Positions 26,940-35,379 of a stretch of DNA of 64,000 bases are shown in pieces. Source of the stretch: Thermoanaerobacterium aotearoense (GTDB taxonomy: Bacteria; Bacillota; Thermoanaerobacteria; Thermoanaerobacterales; Thermoanaerobacteraceae); assembly GCF_009905255.1 (NCBI RefSeq), contig NZ_CP047602.1, forward strand, positions 186,001-250,000, in the 5' to 3' direction. The first letter of the stretch is position 1. Every line of letters starts with the position of its first letter. The position numbers were made by a program, and so were the translations under genes. The notes below the pieces were generated by a model, which had not been told where the DNA came from, searched no databases, and saw nothing but the letters and a program-made list of their open reading frames with translations.

Positions 26940-28319
26940 ATGTACAAAAAAATTCTTGTTGTTTTGCTGGTATTGATGTTAGCATTAGGATCTTTGACTG
27001 GTTGTGGTAGTTCATCAACTCAAAGTAATGGTGGTAGCAGTAATCAATCTAAAAGCACATCTTCGGAGAAAGTCACTTTACAAGTATGGATTATGCCTAA
27101 TAGTCCTCAAACTGTTGATGATTTTTTAAATGTCGTAAAACCGTTTACAGATGCTAATCCAAATATCAAGATAAAAGTAACAGTTTTGGATTGGGGTTCT
27201 GCGTGGACAAAAATTACTACAGCTGCAACAAGCGGAGTTGGACCTGATGTTTTGCAGCTTGGAACTACATGGGTTCCTGCTATTGCTTCAATGGGTGCAC
27301 TTGAGGATTTAACAGATAAAGTTTCTGATTTAGGAGGAGCAAGTGCTTTCTTGCCTGCTGCGTGGAATTCAACAGGTATTAAAAATTCTGGAAAAACATC
27401 TGCAGTACCTTGGTTTGTTGATACGAGAGGAATATTTTATAGAACAGATGTGTTTGAGAAAGCTGGGATAGATCCGAAACAAGCTTTTGCAACGTGGGAT
27501 TCTTTTTTAGATGCTGCTAAAAAGATTAATAATATGGACATTAACGGTCAGAAGATAGCTGCTATAGGCCTTCCTGGTAAAAATGACTGGAATGTAGTGC
27601 ATAATTTTGCTTCTTGGATATGGGGTGCAGGTGGAGATTATCTATCGCCAGATGATCAACATGCAGTATTTAACAGCCAAGCAGCTTTGAAAGGAATAGA
27701 TTTTTATACGGGTCTTGCGCTACAAGGTTTAGTACCAAAAGCTGTTCTTGAAAAAAATAGTACAGATGTTGAAAACCTATTCGCTAAAGGTCAATTTGCG
27801 ATGATCTTTTCAGGTCCGTGGTTAGTAAAGAACTTTTCAACACCTGCAGATAAAGGCGGATTATCTGATACTATAGCGGCGAAAAATTATGCGGTTGCTA
27901 ATTTGCCTGAAGGCCCTGCTGGAAGGTTTTCCTTCTTTGGAGGTAGTGATTTAGCAATATTTAAAGCGTCAACACATAAAACAGAGGCTTACAATTTGAT
28001 TAAATATCTTGTAACAAAAGAAGCACAAGTAAATTATGCAAAAGTGTCAGGTATGCTTCCAGCATTGAAAGAAGCACTTGACGACCCTTATATAACATCA
28101 GATCCTCATATGGCTGTATTTAAGGAAATTGCCCAATATGGACGTTCTTATCCTGCTGTACCTGCATGGGGACAAATAGAGAATATATTGCTTACTCATT
28201 TAGGTAATGTATGGGATGACGTGAGTGGAGTTAAAGGACCGTTTAATGAGAATATGATAGTTGACGAAATGAACAAAGCAGCAGAAGAAGTGGATGGGGT
28301 TTTACAGCAATCTAAATAG
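26940..28319 (+). CDS. ABC sugar transporter substrate-binding lipoprotein
   Basis: 459 residues. The lipoprotein signal peptide ends LTGC at residues 22-25 (Cys is the lipidation site), followed by a Ser/Gly/Asn linker. The rest is a family-1 extracellular solute-binding protein (LQVWIMPNSPQTVDDFLNVV, WGSAWTKITTAATSGVGPDVLQLGTTW, KGQFAMIFSGPWLVKNF, FFGGSDLAIFKAS). It captures an oligosaccharide for the two permeases downstream; the GH1 and GH5 genes point to cello- or beta-gluco-oligosaccharides. ATG at 26940 follows GAGGAGG. No ATPase gene is present in the operon, so a shared MsmX/UgpC-like ATPase elsewhere must energise it (inference). Confidence 0.9.
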   Translation: MYKKILVVLLVLMLALGSLTGCGSSSTQSNGGSSNQSKSTSSEKVTLQVWIMPNSPQTVDDFLNVVKPFTDANPNIKIKVTVLDWGSAWTKITTAATSGVGPDVLQLGTTWVPAIASMGALEDLTDKVSDLGGASAFLPAAWNSTGIKNSGKTSAVPWFVDTRGIFYRTDVFEKAGIDPKQAFATWDSFLDAAKKINNMDINGQKIAAIGLPGKNDWNVVHNFASWIWGAGGDYLSPDDQHAVFNSQAALKGIDFYTGLALQGLVPKAVLEKNSTDVENLFAKGQFAMIFSGPWLVKNFSTPADKGGLSDTIAAKNYAVANLPEGPAGRFSFFGGSDLAIFKASTHKTEAYNLIKYLVTKEAQVNYAKVSGMLPALKEALDDPYITSDPHMAVFKEIAQYGRSYPAVPAWGQIENILLTHLGNVWDDVSGVKGPFNENMIVDEMNKAAEEVDGVLQQSK

Positions 28320-28326
28320 ATTTGAA

Positions 28327-28359
28327 AGGAGTATTATTGCAATTTGCAATAATACTCCT
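28327..28359 (+). promoter_or_regulatory. Intercistronic hairpin between binding-protein and permease genes
   Basis: A perfect 16-base inverted repeat, AGGAGTATTATTGCAA and its complement around a single T, without a T-run. Such hairpins commonly stabilise the binding-protein mRNA or reduce readthrough so that this protein exceeds the permeases. Confidence 0.65.
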
Positions 28360-28379
28360 AATAAAAGGAGTTGATTTAA

Positions 28380-29312
28380 TTGGATTATCTAAAACAAAAT
28401 TTCAAGAAAAATAAGTTAGCTTACCTACTTATATTACCAGCCATTATTGCAATGCTTATGATACACTTTGTTCCTATGGCTGAAGGTCTATATATTTCGT
28501 TATTAAAATTAAATCAATATACGCTATTAAAATTTTTACATGCACCTTTTATTGGATTAGAAAATTTTTATACAATATTATTTGATCCATCAAGCACACT
28601 AAGAATTGGGTTTATGGATGCAGTTAGAAATACAGTTATTTATACTATTGTTGTCAATCTCTCAGTTTTAATTATTGGGTTATGGCTTGCTCATGTTTTA
28701 AAGCAACAATTTAAAGGTAGAGGTATAGCGCGTACTTTGCTTTTGTTACCTTGGGTCGTACCTTCATATGTAGTAGGATTGCTTTGGGGATTTATGTGGA
28801 GACAAGATAGTGGTATAATAAACAAGATTCTTGTGGATTATTTACATATCTTGCCAAATAAACCGTTTTGGCTTATTGGCCCAAATGTTTTAATAGCAAT
28901 AATCATTCCAACGGTTTGGAGATCATTCCCAATGACTATGATAATGCTACTTGCAGCTTTACAGACGATATCGGATGATTACTATGAAGCAGCTGAAATT
29001 GATGGTGCTACAGGCTGGCAAAAACTTATATATGTTACGTTACCATTTTTAAAACCGGTAATTGGAACTCTAATACTTTTTGGCATGATAGGAAGCATTT
29101 ACTCTTATAATATCGTTGCAATGATGTTTGGAAATGGTGCTGGATACCCAGGTGATTGGGGAGATTTAGTTATGACAAATATTTCGAGGAATTCATTTAA
29201 TATGTGGCAATTTGGTACTGGTGCAGCTGCATCTGTCATGCTAATGATAGCTGTACTAACATTAACAGGCATTTGGTATAAAATATTTAAAGATTCATTG
29301 TCAATGGAATAA
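28380..29312 (+). CDS. ABC sugar permease, MalF/UgpA type
   Basis: 310 residues, six membrane helices (first LAYLLILPAIIAMLMIHFVPM). The inner-membrane EAA loop is YYEAAEIDGATGWQKLIYVTLPFLKP (about residues 202-227), the contact site for the ATPase. TTG start behind AAAAGGAG. It pairs with the next gene as a heterodimeric channel. Confidence 0.92.
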   Translation: MDYLKQNFKKNKLAYLLILPAIIAMLMIHFVPMAEGLYISLLKLNQYTLLKFLHAPFIGLENFYTILFDPSSTLRIGFMDAVRNTVIYTIVVNLSVLIIGLWLAHVLKQQFKGRGIARTLLLLPWVVPSYVVGLLWGFMWRQDSGIINKILVDYLHILPNKPFWLIGPNVLIAIIIPTVWRSFPMTMIMLLAALQTISDDYYEAAEIDGATGWQKLIYVTLPFLKPVIGTLILFGMIGSIYSYNIVAMMFGNGAGYPGDWGDLVMTNISRNSFNMWQFGTGAAASVMLMIAVLTLTGIWYKIFKDSLSME

Positions 29313-29326
29313 GAGGAGGTATTAAT

Positions 29327-30226
29327 TTGATCACAAATAAAGCGAATACACAAAAAGTACAAAAAAAATATTTAACTTATAGACAAAAGAAAAAAATAAA
29401 GAGATTTATTTCTCTCACCATGTTGTGGATGTTCATTGTAATTACTATATTTCCTTTGATATGGATGGTAATATCATCAATGAGCAATCAAGAAGGATTG
29501 CTGACAGGTAAAATACAACCACAATTAAAAAATATTTTAATAAATTATCATGATATGTGGACAAATATAAACTTTGGATTATATTTCAAAAATAGCCTTA
29601 TTATTGATGCTTCAACTACAATAATTGCTTTATCAATTGCAGTTTTAGCCGGTTATGCATTAGCTAGGTTTAAATTTATAGGGTCGAATTTATTTGGTAT
29701 AGCAACGCTTGGTACACAGATGATTCCAGGTATATTGTTTTTACTTCCTCTATATTTGATATTTCTTCAAATTCAGCAGACGTTTGGCATAAAAATGGTT
29801 AATACTTATCATGGGATAATCATAACTTATTCTGCATTTTATATTCCATTTAGCATATGGATTTTAAGAGGTTTTTTTGCATCCATACCTTTAGAAATAG
29901 AAGAAGCGGCAAGAATAGATGGATGTACGCAGTTTAGTGCATTTATCCGTGTTATTTTGCCATTAGCTATACCAGGTATAATAGCAGCTGCTATTTATAT
30001 TTTCTTGATGGCATGGGATGAGCTATTATTTGCCTGGGTATTAACAACATCAGCAGATGTTCAAACCATACCTGTTGGCATAAGGCTTTTTGTAGGTAAT
30101 TATCAAAACAGATATGATTTGCTTATGGCAGCATCCACAGTTGTTACAATACCAGTTGCTTTAATATTTTTCTTATTGCAGAAATATTTTATTAGTGGAA
30201 TGACTGCAGGAGCTGTAAAAGGCTAA
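29327..30226 (+). CDS. ABC sugar permease, MalG/UgpE type
   Basis: 299 residues, six helices, with an N-terminal basic stretch before the first helix (SLTMLWMFIVITIFPLIWMV). The EAA loop is EIEEAARIDGCTQFSAFIRVILPLAIPG. TTG start behind GAGGAGGT, 14 bases after the previous stop. Second half of the importer channel. Confidence 0.92.
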   Translation: MITNKANTQKVQKKYLTYRQKKKIKRFISLTMLWMFIVITIFPLIWMVISSMSNQEGLLTGKIQPQLKNILINYHDMWTNINFGLYFKNSLIIDASTTIIALSIAVLAGYALARFKFIGSNLFGIATLGTQMIPGILFLLPLYLIFLQIQQTFGIKMVNTYHGIIITYSAFYIPFSIWILRGFFASIPLEIEEAARIDGCTQFSAFIRVILPLAIPGIIAAAIYIFLMAWDELLFAWVLTTSADVQTIPVGIRLFVGNYQNRYDLLMAASTVVTIPVALIFFLLQKYFISGMTAGAVKG

Positions 30227-30255
30227 GTTTATTATAAAAGACAGGAGTGATTATA

Positions 30256-31596
30256 ATGGCTAATTTTCCAAAAGGTTTTTTGTTTGGAACAGCAACATCA
30301 TCATATCAGATAGAAGGAGCGGTAAATGAAGATGGCAGAACGCCTTCTATATGGGATACATTTTCAAAAACTAGTGGCATGACATACAACGGTGATACAG
30401 GAGATATTGCTTGTGACCATTATCACAGATATAAAGAAGATGTAGTAATATTAAAGGAAATAGGCGTAAAAGCTTACAGGTTTTCTATAGCATGGCCGAG
30501 AATTTTTCCGGAGAAAGGCAATTTTAATCCTAAAGGAATTGATTTTTATAAAAGATTAGTAGAGGAGCTATTAAAGAATGATATAATTCCTGTGGCCACA
30601 ATATATCATTGGGATTTACCACAGTGGGCTGGAGATTTGGGAGGATGGTTAAATAGGGACTTAATATATTGGTATTCAGAATACTCTCAAAAATTGTTTA
30701 AAGAAATAGGCAATGTGGTTCCAATGTGGATAACACATAATGAACCGTGGTGTGCATCAATATTAAGCTATGGGATTGGTGAGCATGCACCAGGGCATAA
30801 AGACTATAGAGAAGCGTTAATTGCGGCACATCATATATTACTATCTCATGGTGAGGCAGTAAAGATTTTTAGAGATATGAATATAAAAGAAAGTCAAATT
30901 GGAATAACCTTAAATTTAACACCTGCGTATCCGGCAAGTGAAAGAGATGTAGACAGATTAGCAGCTCAATATGCAGACGGTTTTTCTAATAGATGGTTTT
31001 TAGATCCAATATTCAAAGGGAACTATCCAGAAGATATGATAGAATTATACAAAGAAGAAATTGGAAAATTTGATTTCATAAAAAGCGAAGATTTAGGTAT
31101 TATAAGTCAACCGATAGACTTTTTGGGAATTAATTTTTATAGCAGATCGATTGTTAAGTATAGTGAAAAATCTATGCTAAAATGGATAGGAGTGGAAGGA
31201 CCTGGTGCTAAGACAGACATGGGTTGGGAGATAAGACCTGAATCACTGTATGATCTTTTGAAAAGACTTGATAAAGAGTATACAAGAATACCAATCTATA
31301 TAACTGAAAATGGAGCAGCATTTAAAGATATAATAACAGAAGATGGCAAGGTTCATGATCAAGAAAGGATAGAATATATAAAAGAACATCTAAAATATGC
31401 CAATAAATTTATTAAAGAAGGAGGAAATTTAAAAGGATATTTTTTATGGTCGTTTTTGGACAATTTTGAATGGGCCTTTGGATATTCAAAGAGATTTGGT
31501 ATAGTTTATGTGGATTATAAAACACAAAAAAGAATTTTAAAAGATAGTGCATTATGGTACAAAGAAGTGATAAATAGAGCTTCAATTGTTTTTTAA
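30256..31596 (+). CDS. bglA: GH1 beta-glucosidase
   Basis: 446-residue cytoplasmic GH1 enzyme that hydrolyses cellobiose and other beta-glucosides. FLFGTATSSYQIEGA is the N-terminal signature, ITHNEPW carries the acid/base Glu (about residue 163), YITENGAA the nucleophile Glu (about 352), and GYFLWSFLDNFEWAFGYSKRFG the substrate-binding Trp residues. There is no signal peptide, so its substrate is imported, presumably by the upstream ABC system. ATG at 30256 follows AGGAGTGATTATA; the in-frame GTG at 30247 overlaps the binding site. Confidence 0.94.
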   Translation: MANFPKGFLFGTATSSYQIEGAVNEDGRTPSIWDTFSKTSGMTYNGDTGDIACDHYHRYKEDVVILKEIGVKAYRFSIAWPRIFPEKGNFNPKGIDFYKRLVEELLKNDIIPVATIYHWDLPQWAGDLGGWLNRDLIYWYSEYSQKLFKEIGNVVPMWITHNEPWCASILSYGIGEHAPGHKDYREALIAAHHILLSHGEAVKIFRDMNIKESQIGITLNLTPAYPASERDVDRLAAQYADGFSNRWFLDPIFKGNYPEDMIELYKEEIGKFDFIKSEDLGIISQPIDFLGINFYSRSIVKYSEKSMLKWIGVEGPGAKTDMGWEIRPESLYDLLKRLDKEYTRIPIYITENGAAFKDIITEDGKVHDQERIEYIKEHLKYANKFIKEGGNLKGYFLWSFLDNFEWAFGYSKRFGIVYVDYKTQKRILKDSALWYKEVINRASIVF

Positions 31597-31830
31597 GTTT
31601 CTATGTCTTAGTGTAAAATTTTATCTAGTTAAAAAACATGAAAATTTTAATGAGGATTAGATTTAGAAATGAGCTCTACTATTTATCTCTGTAAGATGCT
31701 GTGTTAAAATAAAAACTTAAAACAAATAGAACTGCCAAAAACCAATGTATAAAGCAAAAGAAAATTAAATCAATTTATGGAAGTATGATAAGTTTGCTAA
31801 TATTAAAAAAATTTGGAGGAGGACGAGGCT

Positions 31831-32988
31831 TTGAATAAATTGCATATTAATAAATGGTACTTTTTTGTAGGTATGCTTGCTATGTTTGCTGTAATTATGA
31901 GTCTAATCTTAAAAGATACATCTTTAACCTTTGGTGGTTATGAACAGGAAAAATTTCCACATTTAATAGGAAATTCTATGGTAAAAAAACCTTCATTAGC
32001 GGGTAGACTTAAAATTATAGAAATAGATGGTAGAAAGACACTGGGGGATCAGCGCGGTAATCCAATACAGTTGAGAGGAATGAGCACGCACGGATTACAG
32101 TGGTTCCCGCAAATTATTAATAACAATGCTTTCTCTGCTTTATCGAAAGATTGGGAAGCAAATGTAATCAGATTGGCTATGTATGTTGGTGAAGGTGGTT
32201 ATTCTACAGATCCAAGTGTTAAAGAAAAAGTTATAGAAGGAATAAATTTAGCGATTAAGAATGATATGTATGTAATAGTTGACTGGCATGTTTTGAATCC
32301 TGGCGATCCAAACGCAAAGATATATAGTGGTGCAAAAGAATTCTTTAAAGAAATAGCTAGTAAATATCCAAATGACTTACATATTATATATGAGCTCACT
32401 AATGAACCAAATTCAACAGAATCAGATATAACAAATGATATTGCAGGGTGGGAAAAAGTAAAAAAATATGCAGAGCCAATTATAAAAATGTTAAGAGATA
32501 TGGGAAATGAAAATATAATAATTGTTGGAAGCCCAGAATGGAGTACAAGACCTGATTTAGCGGTAAATGATCCTATCGATGACAAAAATGTTATGTATAG
32601 TGCTCATTTTTATACTGGAAGTGCTAGTGTGTGGGAAAATGGCAATAAAGGAAATATTGCTAGAAACATTGAAAAAGCACTTGAAAATGGCTTAGCCGTA
32701 TTTGTTACAGAATGGGGAACCAGTGAAGCAAGTGGAGATGGAGGCCCGTATTTAAATGAAGCAGATGAATGGCTGGAGTTTTTAAATTCTAATAATATTA
32801 GCTGGGTTAATTGGTCATTAGCTAATAAAAATGAAGCTTCAGCCGCATTTTTACCAAATATTTCTTTGGATCCTGGTAATGGTAAAGTGTGGACAGTAAA
32901 TCAATTGAGTCTTTCAGGAGAATATGTAAGAGCTAGAATAAAGGGAATTCCTTATAAACCTATTTCTCGCGAGACGATGGGAAAATAA
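31831..32988 (+). CDS. Membrane-anchored GH5 glucanase (endoglucanase-like)
   Basis: 385 residues. An N-terminal signal anchor (WYFFVGMLAMFAVIMSLIL, about residues 7-25) has no clear cleavage site, so the enzyme is probably tethered outside the cell. The GH5 domain shows LRGMSTHGLQWFP, VIRLAMYV, YVIVDWHVL, the acid/base Glu in YELTNEPN (about 190) and the nucleophile Glu in VFVTEWGTSEASG (about 294), as in bacterial GH5_2 cellulases. TTG at 31831 follows GGAGGAGG by eight bases. It would release oligosaccharides for the upstream transporter and beta-glucosidase. The gap of 234 bases before it shows no clear promoter. Confidence 0.88.
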   Translation: MNKLHINKWYFFVGMLAMFAVIMSLILKDTSLTFGGYEQEKFPHLIGNSMVKKPSLAGRLKIIEIDGRKTLGDQRGNPIQLRGMSTHGLQWFPQIINNNAFSALSKDWEANVIRLAMYVGEGGYSTDPSVKEKVIEGINLAIKNDMYVIVDWHVLNPGDPNAKIYSGAKEFFKEIASKYPNDLHIIYELTNEPNSTESDITNDIAGWEKVKKYAEPIIKMLRDMGNENIIIVGSPEWSTRPDLAVNDPIDDKNVMYSAHFYTGSASVWENGNKGNIARNIEKALENGLAVFVTEWGTSEASGDGGPYLNEADEWLEFLNSNNISWVNWSLANKNEASAAFLPNISLDPGNGKVWTVNQLSLSGEYVRARIKGIPYKPISRETMGK

Positions 32989-33280
32989 TTTATCAAAATT
33001 TATAAAACTGAAGATAGCATCAAGATTGAAAAGAACCACCGCTCTCTAGGACATTGAAAACATAAAAGATGAGTTTATTATTCTGAGAGGTCACGGATAT
33101 GAAGCAGTAGGCAAGTTTGTTCTCCTCGATTAGTGAAGGTAAATTGAAATTAAAGTTTTTAATAATATTATTGATAATAATAGTCATAACTTTCTAATAG
33201 CTATTATTTTTAAAATACATATAGAAATATGATATAGACAAGAAAAGAAAGCTGATCATTAAGGGTTTTTTTACAAATTT
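32989..33280. other. Intergenic region with decayed coding remnant
   Basis: No intact gene. A 27-codon open stretch, about 33052-33132, translates to DIENIKDEFIILRGHGYE followed by AVGKFVLLD and a stop; it looks like debris of a lost gene, but I cannot name the family. The rest is AT-rich. No terminator for the GH5 gene is evident. Confidence 0.3.
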
Positions 33281-33281
33281 G

Positions 33282-33311
33282 TTGCAATCGTTTTGTCCTA
33301 AATGGTATAAT
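33282..33311 (+). promoter_or_regulatory. Promoter of the ABC exporter operon
   Basis: TTGCAA (33282-33287), 18-base spacer, TATAAT (33306-33311); predicted start about 33318, giving a leader of roughly 285 bases. Confidence 0.65.
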
Positions 33312-33344
33312 ATCTATAGTTTCTCTTTGAAAGGAAAGATTGTG

Positions 33345-33368
33345 ATGATTAAGGGTGTTCTTAAATAA
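33345..33368 (+). CDS. Putative 7-residue leader peptide MIKGVLK
   Basis: ATG ATT AAG GGT GTT CTT AAA TAA with AAAGGAAAG six bases upstream (33330-33338). Its codons 4-7 are the 5' strand of an 11-bp long-range stem (33355-33365 with 33463-33473). This is the arrangement of antibiotic-responsive leader peptides, in which ribosome stalling changes leader folding. Translation is not proven. Confidence 0.5.
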   Translation: MIKGVLK

Positions 33369-33544
33369 GCCATTAGATTGAAAATGGCAAAAGTATGGCA
33401 TTTTGCTTTGAAGCCGTAAATTTATGGTAATTTATTGGCTTTGTTTGCTGTACTTTAAATTGTTTAAGAACACAGTCAAACACGATCTTTGCTTTTATGC
33501 ACGATAATTGTACCTACGATTGTTGTGTGTCAAAGTTTGCTTAA

Positions 33545-33588
33545 AAAGACTGTATAAGACTATGTTCTTGTACAGTCTTTATTTTTTA
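33545..33588 (+). terminator. Intrinsic terminator (attenuator) directly upstream of the ABC exporter
   Basis: AAAGACTGTA (33545-33554) and TACAGTCTTT (33571-33580) form a perfect 10-bp stem with a 16-base loop, followed by ATTTTTT. It ends about 14 bases before the TTG start at 33602 and shares the space with the GGGGGG ribosome binding site, so it can only be regulatory for this operon. Confidence 0.75.
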
Positions 33589-33601
33589 AGGGGGGATTCT
33601 T

Positions 33602-35350
33602 TTGAGGAGAGTTTTAAAATACGTCTTAAGGTACAAATTGTATGTGATAGTGCCGTCTATTGCCATGGTACTGGCAATCGCACTTGATATGTTTAATCCA
33701 TATCTACAGGAGATAATTACCGACAAAGTATTTATAGGCGGTGACAAGAGCCTTCTTTGGCCAATTTTGTGGGCTTTTATTGCAATTACAGCAGTGAGGA
33801 CCGTATTAGGATATTTAAGAGAGTATATATTTGATGTGCTTTCAGCTAAGATAAGCGTAGACATAAAGAAGGATCTTTTTGATCACATTCAAAGCCTTCC
33901 TTTTAGCTTCTTTGATAATATGAATACAGGTGAGCTTATGTCAAGGATAGGCGAAGATGTTGACAATGTGTGGAGGAGCGTTTCGTTTGGCATAAGGCTG
34001 TTTATTGAAAATATGATATATTTTATCACAGCATCCACAATACTCTTTTTTATAAATTGGAAGCTTACTTTAGTAAGTCTTTTGGGAATGCCTATCATTG
34101 GGTATCTTGCACTTCAGTTTAAAAAAAAGATTGGCATATCTTATGGGAAGCTAAGTGATCAAGGTGTGCTTATGAATACGGCGGCACAGGAGAATATAGC
34201 TGGCGTAAGGCTTGTGAAGGCTTTTGCGAGAGAAAAGTACGAGATCATGAAATTTCTAAGCTTAAATAATGAAAATTTTGAGCTTAGAATGGAGCAAAAC
34301 AGGATAGTGGCCAAGTATTTTCCGCCCATAGATTTTTTGACGAATTTCTCTATCGTCATATTGGTGGTATTTGGCGGCATGCTGGTCATTAAAAGTTCTC
34401 TATCTATTGGGGAATTGGTGGCTTTTAGCGGATATATATACATGCTTATATGGCCTATGAGGATGTTGGGATTTTTGACGAATCTTATTGCGCAGTCAGA
34501 TGCGTCAGCTAAAAAGATAATGAGGATCATGGATATCGTTCCGTCTATTAAAGACAGTGAAGATTCTATAAGGATAAAGGAATTAAAAGGCAACGTGGAA
34601 TTTAAGCATGTGTTTTTTAAATACCATGATGATATGGTCTTAAAAGACATAAATTTCAAGGTTTCAGCGGGTCAAACTGTTGCCATAATGGGTACTACTG
34701 GCTCTGGAAAGTCGTCTTTGGTAAATCTCATCGGGAGGTATTATGATGTCTTTGATGGGGCTGTGTACATTGACGGCCATGACGTAAGAAGCATAAATCT
34801 TCACGATTTGAGAAGCCAGATGGCGGTAGTGCAGCAGGATACATTTTTGTTTTCTGAAAGTATCGAAGAAAATGTCAGATTTGGAAAAGAAGATGCGTCA
34901 TTCGAAGAAGTAAAGGAAGCATTAAGACTGGCTTGCGCAGATGACTTTGTGGAGGAGTTTGACGACAAATACGATACGATAGTAGGTGAAAGGGGTATAG
35001 GACTGTCAGGTGGGCAAAAGCAAAGGATATCTATTGCGAGAGCACTTATAAGGGATGCAAAGATATTGATACTTGATGATGCCACATCTGCTCTTGACAT
35101 GGATACGGAATTTAGGCTTTTAAAAAATCTAAGCGAAAGGCGGAAAAACGCTACGACGTTTATCATTGCTCACAGGATATCGGCTGTCAAAAATGCAGAC
35201 ATGATACTTTACATGGAAGATGGACGAATCGTCGAGAGAGGGACACATGATGAGCTTTTAGAAAAAAGAGGCAGATACTATGAGATTTACTTAGAGCAGT
35301 TTAAAGATTTTAGCGACGAAGAATACGGCATACCTGATGCCTTAAGCTAA
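33602..35350 (+). CDS. Heterodimeric ABC exporter subunit with degenerate ATP site (BmrC/TM287-like)
   Basis: 582 residues: six-helix exporter domain (about 1-320) then an ATPase domain with Walker A MGTTGSGKSSLV, Q-loop VVQQDTFLF, canonical signature LSGGQKQRISIARAL, Walker B ILILDDATSALD and switch His in IIAHRIS. The residue after Walker B is Asp instead of the catalytic Glu, as in the inactive half of heterodimeric exporters. TTG start behind GGGGGG. It partners with the next gene, 29 bases on, to export drugs, peptides or lipids; the attenuator suggests antibiotic-type induction. Confidence 0.9.
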   Translation: MRRVLKYVLRYKLYVIVPSIAMVLAIALDMFNPYLQEIITDKVFIGGDKSLLWPILWAFIAITAVRTVLGYLREYIFDVLSAKISVDIKKDLFDHIQSLPFSFFDNMNTGELMSRIGEDVDNVWRSVSFGIRLFIENMIYFITASTILFFINWKLTLVSLLGMPIIGYLALQFKKKIGISYGKLSDQGVLMNTAAQENIAGVRLVKAFAREKYEIMKFLSLNNENFELRMEQNRIVAKYFPPIDFLTNFSIVILVVFGGMLVIKSSLSIGELVAFSGYIYMLIWPMRMLGFLTNLIAQSDASAKKIMRIMDIVPSIKDSEDSIRIKELKGNVEFKHVFFKYHDDMVLKDINFKVSAGQTVAIMGTTGSGKSSLVNLIGRYYDVFDGAVYIDGHDVRSINLHDLRSQMAVVQQDTFLFSESIEENVRFGKEDASFEEVKEALRLACADDFVEEFDDKYDTIVGERGIGLSGGQKQRISIARALIRDAKILILDDATSALDMDTEFRLLKNLSERRKNATTFIIAHRISAVKNADMILYMEDGRIVERGTHDELLEKRGRYYEIYLEQFKDFSDEEYGIPDALS

Positions 35351-35379
35351 AATATTTGTAAAAAGAGGGAGGCACGAAA

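Larger units (their letters stand above)
33318..33588 (+). promoter_or_regulatory. Structured leader with attenuator before the ABC exporter
   Basis: P1: GTGTTCTTAAA (33355-33365) pairs with TTTAAGAACAC (33463-33473). Inside are hairpins GCCATT/AATGGC (33369-33388) and AAGCC-TAAATT/AATTTA-GGCTT (33411-33441). Alternative pairing: AAGAACACAGTC (33466-33477) can pair with GACTATGTTCTT (33558-33569) in 11 of 12 positions, which occupies the terminator loop region. The terminator at 33545-33588 stands directly before the start codon. Stalling on the leader peptide would free the P1 3' strand for that alternative helix and favour readthrough. Confidence 0.55.

Noticed and set aside
31597-31812. 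Possible gene or promoter between the GH1 and GH5 genes
   Set aside because: AT-rich sequence with frequent stops and no -35/-10 pair or hairpin that stands out.
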